Part shown: positions 10,976-22,621 of the stretch, piece after piece | Layout of the letters: the number at the start of each line of letters is the position of its first letter | Position numbering within the stretch: the stretch's first letter is position 1 | Source: Nematopogon swammerdamellus | Taxonomy: Eukaryota; Arthropoda; Insecta; Lepidoptera; Adelidae | NCBI GenBank assembly: GCA_946902875.1 | Contig: OX336355.1 | Location: forward strand, 18,199,347 to 18,263,346 | Direction: 5' to 3' | DNA length: 64,000 nucleotides | The notes under the pieces: generated by a model | What the model was told of the DNA's origin: nothing | What the model saw: only the letters and a program-made list of their open reading frames with translations | Database searches by the model: none | Translations under genes and position numbers: made by a program

Positions 10976-11191
10976 TGGGAAATATAGATCTCGGAAGGAT
11001 TCACCCCTTTTGAGGACCCATTTTCAAAAAAAATAAAATTTGCTGGACCTAGATATGGGCAGGAAGAGCGTTCCCGAGTTTACAGGTTCTGTAGATCTTG
11101 AGACCAAGGGTCCGAGCCAAGACTGCGCCGACAGGAAGGTACAGGTACAGGAAGATCCCGAATGGTGAGGTCATGTACCTAGGCAGGTATA

Positions 11192-11919
11192 CACCGTGTC
11201 CCAAAACTCAACGTCAAACGGGATCCAGGGAGTAGGCCAGTGTATGACTACCCAGGGAAAAATAAGAAACAAAAAATCGGAGTCATTTATTTTTTTAGAA
11301 AAAAAATTTACTGAATATTTTTTTGGTAAAACTACAGGCATTCTGGTTTTGTTTGGGATACTGATCAATAGCAGAGTTATTTAGGCTACCAATATTTTTT
11401 TTTTACGTGATGACGTCACGTCTTATAAATTGATGAACACCGGCTGCACACACGAAAAAGTGTCACGTTCCATCTGAGCCTGTGTGTGCAAGCGAGAGCG
11501 CGTAACAAGCGATAGAGAGGCACAATCGGTATAGTCAAAGTTACCATGGAAACATCTTAAGAAGTAAAACTGTCAAGATCAGACAACAGAAGTTTATTGA
11601 TGGCCAGTCACAAGATGATTAATCTTTCTACTGGAAATAGAATTACTGATCTTTGCTCTATGTACTACGATTATTCCATGTGATCACGTAAAACTATCGT
11701 CCGTAAACCACTTTACAGACAACCAATTTTTAACAATAAAATTATATCTGCAAATTTGTAGTCGTAGTACCTAAAATGTAAATTTTCAACGTTTTAAAAA
11801 AAATGCTCATATCATAAAAACAAATGACTCCGATTTTTTTTTTTCTTATTTTTCCCTGGGTATTCATAAACTGGCCTATTCCCTGGTTCCCGCTTGACGT
11901 TGAGTTTTGGGACACGGTG
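11192..11919. mobile_element. TA-flanked MITE with about 105-bp inverted repeats
   Basis: Left end CACCGTGTCCCAAAACTCAA, right end its inverse at 11,900-11,919. The arms run through AGGGAAAAATAAGAAA and TCGGAGTCATTT. TA sits on each side (11,190-91 and 11,920-21). There is no transposase, so it is a non-autonomous Tc1/mariner-type element of 728 bp. Confidence 0.8.
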
Positions 11920-12186
11920 TAAGTATGTATAGAAAACGTGCAACATAGTATTATGTGCAGTACCTACTCGGGAATGTAGTGCAGTAGTTAGGTTAGGGTC
12001 AGTAGCCGCAAGCAAGAAGGGCATAAACTAACGCACGAGGATCCATCACAATTTAAACAAAAATACTCCTCAAGACAATTTGAATCTGTCATTGTGGCTC
12101 GCTTCGTTATTCAATCCGCGGTGTAGCGACAGCGAACACCACGGTATACACATAGAGGTAAACGTTGAAGAATTATTTTTATTTTT

Positions 12187-12225
12187 TATAGCTAACACGG
12201 CTGAAAACCAGCCGTGTTAGCTATA
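12187..12225. repeat. 17-bp perfect hairpin
   Basis: TATAGCTAACACGGCTG, loop AAAAC, then the exact inverse. It sits about 50 bp upstream of the LINE at 12.27 kb. Confidence 0.8.
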
Positions 12226-12269
12226 TAAATAAATAAACAATTTATTTCAGACATTCATTGTTCTCTTAA

Positions 12270-13705
12270 TATTTCACAGGCGGTACTGGATTGGTTCGAT
12301 TCCTACCTTAGAGGTCGCCGGCAAAGAGTCCGCCTGGACGATAACTTCTCCGATTGGTATGTCCTTTCCGCCGGTGTCCCTCAGGGAGGTGTGCTTTCTC
12401 CACTTCTTTTCTCTGTATTTATTAATACACTAGCCCAAATTCTGGTTTGTCACTACCACTTCTATGCTGACGATTTGCAGCTTTACCGACAGTCTTCCGT
12501 ATCCGAGCTTTTGCCCACTATCAACCTTGTCAACTCAGATTTATCTGGAGTGCGTCACTGGACAGATCGTTTTGGCCTTCAAGTCAATCCATCTAAATCT
12601 CAAATCATGATAGTGGGCAGTAGCAAATTCTTGAGTAGAATAGATAGGGACAATTTGCCGCCAGGGTCATATAACGGTGTCACTATTCCATACAGCAGAG
12701 TAGTCAAGAACCTCGGCATTGTCATGGACGACTCTCTTTCTTCGGTCCAGCATGTCAGTGGGGTATGCAAGAAGGTTTACGGTGCTATGCATTCTCTAAA
12801 GCGACCCAATCGATTCCTTCCGGTCGAAACCAAGACTATGCTAGTACAATCCCATATTCACCCAATTCTGGATTATGGTGATATCTGCAATCTCGATTTA
12901 ACGATTTAACGAAGAGCTACTCAATAAGTTAGATCATTTACTCAATTTCGGCATCCGATTTATTTTCGGATTGCGTAAATATGATCATGTTTCTGCTTAC
13001 CGTGATCAACTTGAGTGGCTCACTATTCGTCAACGTCGGAACATGCATGTTCTTTCCCTTCTCTTTACAATTCTTAACGACCCCAATTCCCCCATCTACC
13101 TCAGAGAGAGGTTTGCCTATCTCTCCTCGCATGGCGTACCGCTAAGGTCAGCTGACAGCCTCCTTCTTCTCATCCCCTCTCACAGCTCCTCTAGCTATTC
13201 CGAATCGTTCTCTGTAATGTCAGCGCGCCTGTGGAATAATCTCCCACCAGCCATCAGAACATCTCCAACTCTTGCCACTTTCAAAAAGTGTCTGAAAGAA
13301 ATGTATCTCTCCAAAGAATAGAGGTGATTTACTTTATTATTTACAGATATGAAGTAGTTTATGTAATGTGTGTATCAAGTATCTATTATTAGTATATAGT
13401 ACATATATAAGTATGCTTCTATGTATTCTTATTTAGTATGATAAATATATCCTATGTTTAAGTAATATATTCTAGTATTTTACCTACATATATATATAGG
13501 TATTATATGCCCGGCGTCTTCTTCACTTAATTTTATTGTTTTGTTAGTATTAAGTTTGTGTCATTATTCTTCTCTGTTTTGCTACCCTTATAATAAGTTT
13601 TCATAAAAGTCAGGTTGACTGGGAGAGATTGCCTTAGGTAATAAGTCCGCCTTTTGTAAAATCGTTGTATTGGAAAGCAATAACGCATATTCTATTCTAT
13701 TCTAT
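12270..13705 (+). mobile_element. 5'-truncated LINE with ATTCT tail
   Basis: The element runs from inside the reverse transcriptase domain through a 3' untranslated region to a TATTC-type simple repeat tail (about 13,690-13,708). The tail block AATAAGTCCGCCTTTTGTAA resembles the tails at 28.0 and 41.1 kb, so these elements probably belong to one clade. Confidence 0.75.
12283..13321 (+). pseudogene. LINE reverse transcriptase, frameshifted
   Basis: Frame one (12,283-12,909) shows VLDWFDSYLRGRRQRV, the motif GVPQGGVLSPLLFSVF and the catalytic FYADD at about 12,460. It then reads a connection region with NPSKSQIMI and KNLGIVMDD. After a frame change at about 12,905 the C-terminus continues from RFNEELLNKLDHLLNFGIRF to ARLWNNLPPAIR (13,226-13,261) and a stop at 13,321. 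The N-terminal endonuclease is absent. The polymerase copied RNA at a nicked target; this copy is dead. Confidence 0.85.
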
Positions 13706-13952
13706 TATATTACAAAACAATAGTCCTGGTACAGTAGCTTATAATGGATGTAAAGTAGCGGTTCCCAATTATACGATTATTTTAATCGATAGTACGATAC
13801 CCCTAAGCGAATTTTCTGAGACCGAAAGTAGGTACATGTTGTTGTTTTCGAAACTTGTTCACGCGGGATGGAAAATGTGAAGGAAATGTGGAAAAGAGAG
13901 TGAAAGCCGGCAAACAAGTGGATTGTTGCAAGCTATTATGAGCAGCGAAAGT

Positions 13953-14011
13953 ATGTCCACTAGGGCACCTTTGGCTGTCCATGGTGCTGTACTGACCCTA
14001 CACTCATGTAC
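13953..14011 (+). mobile_element. RTE-like LINE scrap
   Basis: GGGCACCTTTGGCTGTCCAT and the CTACACTCATGTA block match 58,062-58,110, just before the LYGSESWAW frame there. Confidence 0.5.
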
Positions 14012-14373
14012 TACCTTCAAGTATCGTACACACACACACATAGATTTCTGAGAAAAAAAAATAGTTACTGGTAGTTTATGAAAATAATAGGGCAAATAAA
14101 ATACAAAGCCACGTCTATTTTTGAATGTTTTTGATTCATTTTAAAACATTTTGATATTCATGCCCACCACATTTACTAATTAACCTTAATGCCTTGCGTC
14201 ACCATTTTCCATGTAAGCAAATAATATTTGCTAATATGGAAAAATGTTTCATAGAGTTTACACTTCAAACTAAATGTTGCGAAAGGTGCATCTTAAATGC
14301 AAGTTATGTTGACATGTTGACATGTGGCTTCGTTTCACCTACAAGTAGGTGTATAGCGATGCCCGTGGACTTT

Positions 14374-14406
14374 CTGTGATGCACGGGGATTGCGAATGCC
14401 ATGCCG
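14374..14406 (-). mobile_element. LINE-2 tail scrap
   Basis: On the minus strand: GGCATGGCATTCGCAATCCC, then CGTGCATCACAG, matching 5590-5625. Confidence 0.5.
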
Positions 14407-14589
14407 GATTAAGATAAGTCAACAACAATTTGTATAAGTTTATAACAAAATATGTCTTATTAAAAATCTAAAGATACTATTTTATTCATATTGAACCGTC
14501 TTCTCGTTTTTCTTGCTGACCTTAAGTGCTGAAAGTAATAATGCTGGTAAAAATGTGCATACAATGCTCTACGATTTGAAATGCAAAAC

Positions 14590-14895
14590 TTCGCATTCAG
14601 AGGTCGGGCTCGACGGAGCAGTGAGTGGCAGTCGTTAGCTCGATAGAGCCTTCGATAAAGCCTTTTCCAACCGGTAATACCTGCGCCGGCGCCGTAGACA
14701 CGCTCGCGTTAGTCCTTCGGCGTCGCGGTATAACGAAATAGTTGAACCTTCTCTTTGAGTATGCGGTGCAGAAGCCGGGCATATTTCCGTTTGAAATTTT
14801 CTTCCGGTCATCCTTGAAGACAGCGACAGTTTGGGCATTGCTAATGACGGAGTTTCGTTTCACTAGAGTGACATAGCATTCGATTAACATTACAC
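14590..14895. other. GC-richer segment, unassigned
   Basis: A 97-codon minus-strand frame (14,597-14,890) crosses a stretch of balanced composition unlike its neighbours. I recognise no domain. It may be old transposon coding. Confidence 0.25.
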
Positions 14896-15295
14896 GGGCG
14901 GCGGGTGGCCGAATGGTTTGGGCATCGGCTTCTCATGCGAGAGGTCCGAGGTTCGAATCCGGTCGGCGTGGACCAATGAGTTTTTTCTGACGAAAAAATT
15001 TACATGCATACCTACACCTGCTGCTTCACGGTTCGGAACCGGTGTAAAACTGTAGGTCTTTCCCTTACCCCTTACTAGGTGGTAGGCTCAAATTGTAGCC
15101 GACTGGGTTGGTACCACCATACTGGATGTAAGATGGCCGCATAGCAGCCTCGGTTGGGTTCTCCTCCAGTCCAGTATAGCCAGCAATCCAGTGAAGTTTC
15201 CGGTATGGCACCTACCTTCTCGGAGGTGATATTGGCTGGTCGGAGCATGTGCTTTGGCCCCTCCGACTCAGCCACTCATACTGGATTACAAAAAA
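14896..15295 (+). mobile_element. SINE-B, full-length copy
   Basis: A box TGGCCGAATGG, B box GGTTCGAATCC, complete core and 3' end. Closely matches the copy at 8969. Confidence 0.9.
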
Positions 15296-15359
15296 TTCTC
15301 TATTCTAACTCCCACTCTGAGGTTTGAAAAAAAAATCTATTTATAATTTTTTATGGGGC

Positions 15360-15650
15360 AGCTGTGAGAAATCTTATATCGGCCAAACAACAACACGGTG
15401 CAGCGTCACAAAACTGATTTCCGCACATATCAGAGCAGTCAAGAACATGGACAAAACCAAGTATGCCATAGTTGAGCATGTCGACTCAAGAATGTAGGAC
15501 GTGATGAGATTCGATCAGGTGAATATTTTGGCCACTGAAAAACTTTCCACGCATCATCCGTTAGTCCATCGAGATCTCGAAGCATGCCAACTTTTACAGA
15601 GAAGACTCCTACAGGCTGTCTCCGGTGTGGAACCCGTGCTCGGCCCCTGA
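15360..15650 (+). pseudogene. Penelope-like GIY-YIG endonuclease remnant
   Basis: The frame beginning at 15,360 reads SCEKSYIGQTTTRCS, then LISAHIRAVKN and KTKYAIVEHV. After an in-frame stop (about 15,495) it reads MRFDQVNILATEK and HRDLEACQLLQ. The SYIGQT...R...HIRAVK...AIVEH pattern is that of the GIY-YIG endonuclease at the C-terminus of Penelope retroelements. The reverse transcriptase part is absent. Confidence 0.6.
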
Positions 15651-15871
15651 AGAACGGCAGGTCTGGCAGTGTGCACCAGCAGCAGCAGGAAGACACTGTC
15701 AGTACATTCTGCTCCTCGGCGGAGGTGCGGAACGCAGCCCAAGCCAAAATTGTTGCCTACCCACAACTGTATTTACAATCTTCGCAGCCGCTCGCGTTTG
15801 GCAGGAAGTGTTCTGTCAACCGCGGGTCCGACCGCAGCCAGGCACTCGCCCTGATGATGGATAGATAAATA

Positions 15872-15977
15872 AATGAAGAGAAGCACTGGCATGGCACCTA
15901 GTTCACCCGGTGTTATGAGCTCACATCACGGATGTTGTAGGTGATGTAGCCCACCGTGTCAGTTTCTATAAAAAAAA
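15872..15977 (+). mobile_element. SINE-A 3' end
   Basis: GAAGCACTGGCATGGCACC through GTGATGTAGCCCACCGTGTC to an A-run. The head and core are missing. Confidence 0.75.
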
Positions 15978-16061
15978 TTCATTGCACGCGCCGCCGGTCG
16001 TCGGCCAAAATGACCGCGAATACCAACCAAGGTAAGCCAAATCCCCAATAATACCTTTTTT

Positions 16062-16285
16062 AGGTCGTCTGTCCACCTAGCCGGGGGCGTCCCGCGCTAC
16101 GTTTGCTTGTGCGCGATCTGCATTCGAGAACACGTCTACCCCAGCGGTTGTCGAGTCTGCGACAGATGTGCCTAGCCCACTGCCACATCACCTTGCTAAT
16201 TTTCTTAGCAATGTCGACTTCGTTCTTTGTCGTGTTTCGTCATTACGGTTTTTTCGATCAAAGAAATGCCGAGCATTGCCTCGAC
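16062..16285 (-). pseudogene. RTE-type LINE C-terminus
   Basis: The minus strand gives EAMLGISLIEKT, then after a frame change DIAKKISKVMWQWARHICRR, LDNRWGRRVLEC and RTSKRSAGRP. This is the conserved end of RTE-clade reverse transcriptases ('AMLGISL...W.WAGHI.RR.DNRWG..VLEW.PR..KRS.GRP'). It is broken by at least two frame changes. Confidence 0.7.
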
Positions 16286-16299
16286 TTTAAATTGGTGGA

Positions 16300-17400
16300 C
16301 CACGCACGTCAGGGTCCACGTTTCAGTTAATTTCAATTAATCTATGCAGCCTTGCAATGCATAAATCTGGGTGCTAAGGAAAATCTGCAGGTCTATAAAT
16401 ACATTCAGTCGTTCTCGAGTCACAAATAGAGACCGTCCGTTCGGACGAACGAATCGACAGACGGACAAACGGGCACGTTATAACATGAAAAGATTTTGTT
16501 TCAAGCCAGGATTACAGCCATTCGCTTACATAACTCAAAGACTTATTTCTGCCCCCCGCAAGAACGATAGTGAAAAGAAACGCATTTGTCGCGAGCCGTG
16601 AGACCGGAGGCGGCGCAGGCTCAGGGATTCTATTCCAAATAACGCACGAACGCTTTGAGGAAATCTACGCAATGTAACTACCGCCACTTTAATTTCTTCT
16701 CTCCATCATCAAGGCTCGCAGTGGGACGAGTTGTAGCTTGCGATAGCGAATCCTTCTCACGAGTGTCTGCATGGCATATCTGGTATAAGCTTATTTAGCT
16801 AAAAGAGGCGTTCTTAGTGGCCATCTACTTGCCTCTCCCACACCCCTCTGCTTCGAACGCACAGGTGAAGACACTTCTCTGTCTATCAATCAATATGTAT
16901 ATGTAAATTGTTTATTAAACACAAATCCATACAAATTAGGTACAATAGAGTAGCTTAATGCCGTAAGGCATGTTTGTTTGTTATGTTATGTATGCACCCT
17001 CTTGTGTTATGTTTGTTTTGCTGTCCACCCTCTTGTATTATGGGGTTCTCCGCACTGAGACCTCGTAGGCGGTCCGTTGTAGGTTGACGCTGAGGTTGTG
17101 CTACTCCAGTCACCCGAGCACTTACATGAAGTGCAACACCCTTCTCGGTTACTTCGACACTTAATGGTCAGCTCCCACGTTTCCGAGAAATTTCAGCTGT
17201 TCGTTTGCCACCACCGGGCTATCCTATGAGGAATCCCACCGTTCTTCGGTGTTGACCCTTGCAGAACTTTAGGAGGATGTTCCTGAGTCGCAAGTCCGGT
17301 TTAGGTATAGCCTCTCTAGATTACCTGCAGTCCCTTAAGCGTTGGCCCAAAGATTATCATGTTAGTTTTTGTTAATTTATGTAACCAACCTGGCACCTTG
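16300..17400. other. Mixed spacer, no gene resolved
   Basis: Moderate GC at 17,040-17,340 could be further LINE debris, but no frame is open long enough to judge. A short A-rich LINE-like tail in reverse may lie at about 16,900-16,960. Confidence 0.3.
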
Positions 17401-17417
17401 ACGCCAAACTGAGAGGG

Positions 17418-17822
17418 ATGCACTGGCTAGTTGGACCTCAATCACAACTCCCGGGAAACAGCAAAATGGCTATCTACAAAACTATATTGAAGCCTGTATG
17501 GACTTACGATATACAGCTCTGGGGAACAGCAGCCAAGGCAAACCTTGATATTATGGAACGATTTCAAACAAAAACACTGAGGGGACTCTTCAACATTCCC
17601 TGGTATATTAGTAACCAACTAATATACCAGGATCTAGAAATGATGACAGTACGAGAAGAAATCCAAAACCACACCATAAGGTACAGAGACTGCATCGAGC
17701 GCCATCCGAATGAAACGGCAAGGCACCTCATGGGTGCCGACAGCGTACAGTTCACTTCGGTTAAAAAGGAACAGCGTCCCAAACATGACCTCAGGATTTT
17801 AATCCAAACAAGAAGTGGGTAA
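17418..17822 (+). pseudogene. Jockey LINE reverse transcriptase C-terminus
   Basis: Reads MHWLVGPQSQLPGNSKMAIY, then YDIQLWGTAAKAN and TKTLRGLFNIPWYI, a Jockey-clade signature ('HWL.GP.S.LPL..K...YK.ILKP.WTYGIQLWG'). It closes at a stop at 17,820. The rest of the polymerase is missing upstream; a diverged stretch at 17,380-17,410 may be its continuation. Confidence 0.8.
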
Positions 17823-17824
17823 TG

Positions 17825-18840
17825 AGGTCAATGGACCTCACCCCAGTAAGAGCCAGATCCTAGCGTGAGAAGCAACCAGCATCACTGCTTATTGCAGCTG
17901 CGGCAGCAGATTGCAGGGGAAAAATTGCAATGCCTTATGGCACTGGAGTGAAAGTCCGGAGTTGATCGTCGTGCGGCTCGGAGCCTGCAGCACGGTTGCG
18001 CTATCCGACAACACTCTGATCTGGAAGCCAGCTACTTCTCTACTTCGTACTACTGCTGCTGCCTCTACTGCCATGAGGCATTTTATTCTAGCTAATATTT
18101 GGGATATGTGAGAAATGCATGCAGGCAAACAATAATATGTTCTGACAATGTATTAAACTGTGAAAAGTATGACTATAAATAATGAAAGACTACATATATA
18201 AATACTTTAATATCGCCCATATGGCCATAATTCGCTAAAACGCAGCTCAACCATTCTGTAACTTGGTAGCGTAAACTGGCATAAGTTGGAATCGACTCGA
18301 AGATGTGAACGACCCATCCTTTGAACACTACTTTGACACATCCCTAATGAGTCAAGAGCTGGCGAACAAAGGCTTTCTTGTAAAAATGTTAATTTCCTTT
18401 GTACAGATTGTTTAAGTATGCAGGTTCATAGTCGCATTGACCGACAGATACTTCGGTTGCCTTTTTGTTTTTAAGTAAAAGTATTTTTAACACATAATCA
18501 TTTTGTAATCTTCGCCGGTGTGATTCAGTGGGATTTCGTTTATTTCGTACTGGCTTTTGTTCGCGGCTCCGCTCTCGTTAACAATGGATGACGCTGCGGT
18601 TCATTTATGTATATCCATTTCGGAAATTAATCTATTGCCCAACTGCTGAACTTCTATTATCGATAGAGTGATGCCTACTTAGCTATCATACGCATTGCAA
18701 CTAGAAAAAAAATTATGAAATAAATCTACTGTTCAAAAATGTATAGAAAAATGTTTATATGATAATTGCATATAGAACACATGTGGTGAATGTTGTACCA
18801 GCTCTATAGGTACTATGCTCAGTGGAAACAATCCCGTGTT
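17825..18840. other. Spacer
   Basis: The first part (17,825-18,110) has balanced composition and may hold a Jockey 3' untranslated region. The remainder is AT-rich, with no supported feature. Confidence 0.35.
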
Positions 18841-19156
18841 TGCCAGCCTCGGTAGCTCAGTGGTGCGGTCAGTCGTGATCATAAGCACACCTGGGCGCGG
18901 TCAGTACTTGAATGGGTGACCGCTCGACCGCTGGGTGCTGACCGTAATTCGGATTCCACGCAATACTGTAGGTCCCTTCCCTTCTTCCCTTAATAGGTGG
19001 AAGGGTTTAACCCGCCAGGGTTGATACCACCGCACTGAATGAAATGTCGGTTGAAAGGGCTATGTAAATAGTTCGTGTTTTCCGTCCAGTTCCGTGTAAC
19101 CGGAACGACTATGGGAAGCACTGACATGGCACCTAATTCACCAAGATGTTATGAGC
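18841..19156 (+). mobile_element. SINE-A with complete head, 3'-shortened
   Basis: CCTCGGTAGCTCAGTGGTGC (A box), then a 5S-like GGTCAGTACTTGAATGGG and TGACCGC, then ATTCGGATTCC and the core. It ends at 'GTTATGAGC' and runs into a Helitron-like 3' scrap read in reverse (TTTGCCCGCGGCTTCGC). Confidence 0.85.
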
Positions 19157-19179
19157 GTTTGCCCGCGGCTTCGCTTCGC

Positions 19180-19814
19180 GTGACTTTTTGCTCACAGCTC
19201 AGGCCGCCGATGACGTAGCTTTATTATTTATAGCCTAAACCCATTCTGAGAAGTGACAGAATGTAACAGTGAAAACCATATGTAAATCTATAAAGTGGAT
19301 CGCGAGTTAATGTTAAGGATATTAATGTATTAACGTACGTTACACAGTCGGTCACCCGAAGAAACTTCGATTTATTTATTAGGATCCAGGCCTTCGCTCA
19401 CTTTATATCCCTTTATATGCTTCAAATAAAGTACATAAATATTTATCGTACCCTATTTTAAACAATTTATTAGTCGTTACGAAGTTATTTAAATTTAAAA
19501 ATAATTGGCACAGTCCACTATAAAATTTTCTGCCAATTTAAATTGTTTACAAAACAATTAACTTCAGTTTGCTTTGGGCATAACAAGGCGTCAGCTATGT
19601 TTAATTTGAATACACCTTATTCCATTTTTTTTTTCTTTTTGTTGTAAAGGGCTTGTTGTACACATGTGCCCATTAAAATTGATGAAAACGTAGCAATTGT
19701 CGGGACACCTACATGTTTTGCATGTCCGTCTGTCAACTGACCATTAAGATGGTTTCGCTGAGGTTCTTATACAATTGATTTCTGCCATTGGCTTTGGCAG
19801 ATTTCACTACATTT
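19180..19814. other. AT-rich spacer
   Basis: No coding or repeat boundaries supported. Confidence 0.35.
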
Positions 19815-19978
19815 TGAAGCGGCTATGTGAATACCTAGTTCGTGTTTTCCGTCCAATTTATCATAGCCGGCAGGATCAAAGGGGAGCACTGGCATGGCAC
19901 CTAGCTCACTAGGCAGTTATGGGACGACATGACAGGTGTTGTTGATGATGTAGCCAGCCATGTCAGTTCCCATAAAAA
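19815..19978 (+). mobile_element. SINE-A 3' half
   Basis: AGCGGCTATGTGAATACC, then GTTTTCCGTCCAATTTA, the CACTGGCATGGCACC block and an A-run. Diverged. Confidence 0.75.
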
Positions 19979-20744
19979 AAGTCAAATGTTTGCCAGTAAA
20001 ACAGTTGGATGGATATTTTGACTTCGTCAGCTGTTTTAGTTATTAGGGGCCCTCATGGAAATCACTATGGCGTAAGTCTGTCTGTCTGTCTGGGTCTTCA
20101 TACGAGCATTTTGTTAGCAACAAACGGGCGTGCAAAACTCTCATTGAAGCTTGACAGACTTATAATGTCATCCTCGCTGCCACTACATTTAAGACTGCGT
20201 CATTTTCTTTAATAAGTATGTAGCTAGATTGGTGTGAGTAATTTCTCTTCTCGTGTGCGCTTTGCCGTAGATCAGACCAAATCTCGCATCACATTCTCAT
20301 CGTTAATCGCCTAAACTTCGATAAATTACATTCTTGAAGTCTTCTCTTCTTCTCCTTTCCATTGGACCACCACAAAACGCAAAAATTTCGCGTATTACTG
20401 CCAGCATCTAGTTGCATACCGTTTCTTTCTTCTTCTTCTTCCTTTTTAGGTCTTCGTACCCCATACGAAAGCCTATTACTAAGGCTACGGCGTCGGATCA
20501 TCTGTATGTTTGTCAGTCTGACTGTCCTACTGCGGTGCGTGAGTCCGACTCGCACTTGGCCTTTTTTTTTTATTTGTGGCAACTAAACGAATAGATACTT
20601 CGATTATTGCTGCCAGTATCCAGTGACGCCGTTTCTTTTAGTTGAACCAGCAAAAATCTGCCAAACAAACCATCCATGAAAGCTGTCAACCCCCGGCTGC
20701 AGCGACATTGTCAAAAGGGCCAGAATTCTCAATTTGTTGTCGTA

Positions 20745-20845
20745 GAGGGTGCCGCCATCTTGTTAAAAGAAACATCGTCGTTACGTCCGTCTCAGCCGGA
20801 CAGCGCAGCGGCTAACAATGGAGTTGGGGGGATATTTGCATGATG
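20745..20845. promoter_or_regulatory. Possible regulatory patch (YY1/Pho-like and octamer motifs)
   Basis: GCCGCCATCTTG (about 20,751) equals the inverse of the YY1/Pho-type CAAGATGGCGGC, and ATTTGCAT (about 20,834) equals the POU octamer. The segment is not obviously part of a repeat. Single motifs occur by chance, so this is a weak call. Confidence 0.2.
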
Positions 20846-20971
20846 CGCAGACGCATCGGACTATCGCACTCCGGGTGAAATGCGCGGGAGTCCCAGTGTT
20901 GACGTTGCGTCGATGGAATAGGGATGAAATTATCCAGAGCTTTGACGAGTCTTCCTATTAGCAATCACTAG

Positions 20972-21100
20972 GTTTTTTTTATGGAAACTGCCAAGGTTGG
21001 CTACATCACCTACAACATCCGTGATGTCAGCCCATAACACCGCGGTGAACTAGGTGCCATGTCAGTGCTTCCCTTCGGTCGTACATACCGGCTACACTGG
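20972..21100 (-). mobile_element. SINE-A 3' end
   Basis: T-run, ATGGAAACTGCCAAGGTTGG and onwards to 'CCGGCTACACTGG', where it stops. Confidence 0.75.
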
Positions 21101-21137
21101 CCTATTATATATACTTCTATTTTGTCACTTTTATTTC

Positions 21138-21469
21138 ATACATACATACATAACACACGCTGTATCCCGACAATCAGGGTAAGCAGAGTAATCGGTGTTG
21201 TGCTATAAGGACTCTGGCAAATTACAGCACAACACCGACCACCACGTTTAGCACAGTATACAGACAAGACAACTATCAAGCAGCAAGTAAGGCACGAAGA
21301 ACCCACCTGCTGCATGACTAGGTGGAAGGACTGCGCCAAGGTGAGAAGTGGCTAGCCTGTCGCCCTTTAGCGCAGTATCTTGTCCTTATCCCTTAGTCGC
21401 CTCTTACGACATGCACGGGGAGAGATGCAGTGGGGCTATTCTTTTTAAGTACCGGCCCCACACGGTACC
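21138..21469 (-). mobile_element. Element D, full-length
   Basis: On the minus strand it starts GTGGGGCCGGTACTTAAAAA with GCCCCAC closing the hairpin. It contains CGTAAGAGGCGACTAAGGGA and GCAGCAAGTAAG in reverse, and ends in TATGTATGTATG. Confidence 0.85.
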
Positions 21470-21599
21470 CACAATCCACACGGACTTTTAATTTCACATG
21501 TCGGTATATTGCAGGTTCCGTCCACAAGATGGATGCAGTCGGTATCACATAAGATAATTATTCAATTCTCTAATGTTTCATTCAAACAACCATTCAAAC

Positions 21600-22250
21600 C
21601 ACACCACACTTTGCAATATGAAGCGTTTTGTCACATTACAAACAAATACTAAACCAGTTACAAACAAATGGCTGGCTTACAAACAGCTGGTAGCAAACAA
21701 ACATAACTAAGTTAGTTACAAGTAAACATACTTGTAACTAGCTGTTACAAAACAAACATACTAACCTAGTCACAGCAAACATACTAAGCTAGTTACAAGC
21801 AAACATACCGAGCCAGTTACAAATAAACACAATAACCTAGCAAGCATAATAACAAGCAAAGAAACCGAACCATTAAAAACATACTAATCTCGAACCAGTT
21901 ACAAACAAACATACTAACCTAGTCACAACAAACATATTAAGCTAGTTACAAGCAAACATACCGAGCCAGTTACAAACAAACATACTAATCTCGAACCAGT
22001 TACAAACAAACATACTAACCTAGTCACAACAAACATATTAAGCTAGTTACAAGCAAACATACCAAGCCAGTTACAAACAAACATACTAATCTCGAACCAG
22101 TTACAAACAAACATACTAACCTAGTCACAGCAAACATACTAAGCTAGTTACAAGCAAACATACCGAGCCAGTTACAAACCTAACCTAGTCACAACAAACA
22201 TACTAAGCTAGTTACAAGCAAACATACCGAACCAGTTACAAACAAACATA
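21600..22250. repeat. 101-bp higher-order tandem repeat
   Basis: Short related sub-units (GTTACAAACAAACATACTAA, GTTACAAGCAAACATACC, TAGTCACAACAAACATA) are combined into a 101-bp unit. The marker CTCGAACCAG recurs at 21,889, 21,990 and 22,091. The edges are less regular than the centre. Confidence 0.85.
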
Positions 22251-22621
22251 GCAAGTAGTTATCAAGAAAGCCGCATCTCTCAAGTCCCATAGGCTACCAA
22301 AGTGAAATGCGTCTAAAAAGCTATCATCGAAGGCAAGGACAGACAGACGGACAGCTGACGTACAGAAAGATCCGCGGAATCCACGCGGACGAAAAAGTAG
22401 GAGAATTTAACAATAGAAGGCTCGGCGTTGTTGAAAGATATTTTATATACACTTTTCGGTTTAACGGCCAAAATCTCAGAATTGTCCAGCTCGGTGTGAA
22501 AAGTGAAAAATGCGGGTAAAAGTAACTTTCATTTACAGAATGAATAACAAAATATTGGTTACATGTATAGTTAGATTAAAATTTTTTTAAAGAAATATAA
22601 AATAATAATCTTGATTATCAG

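Noticed and set aside
12895..12912. Direct 8-bp duplication (GATTTAAC twice) as the cause of the LINE frameshift
   Set aside because: Removing one copy does not rejoin the two coding frames; it runs into a stop.
16009..16031. Possible first coding exon (CAAAATGACC start, then AAG|GTAAGC donor)
   Set aside because: It lies just beyond the antisense RTE fragment, and in one frame the minus strand continues that reading frame (RWTDDLKKV), so it is probably transposon DNA.
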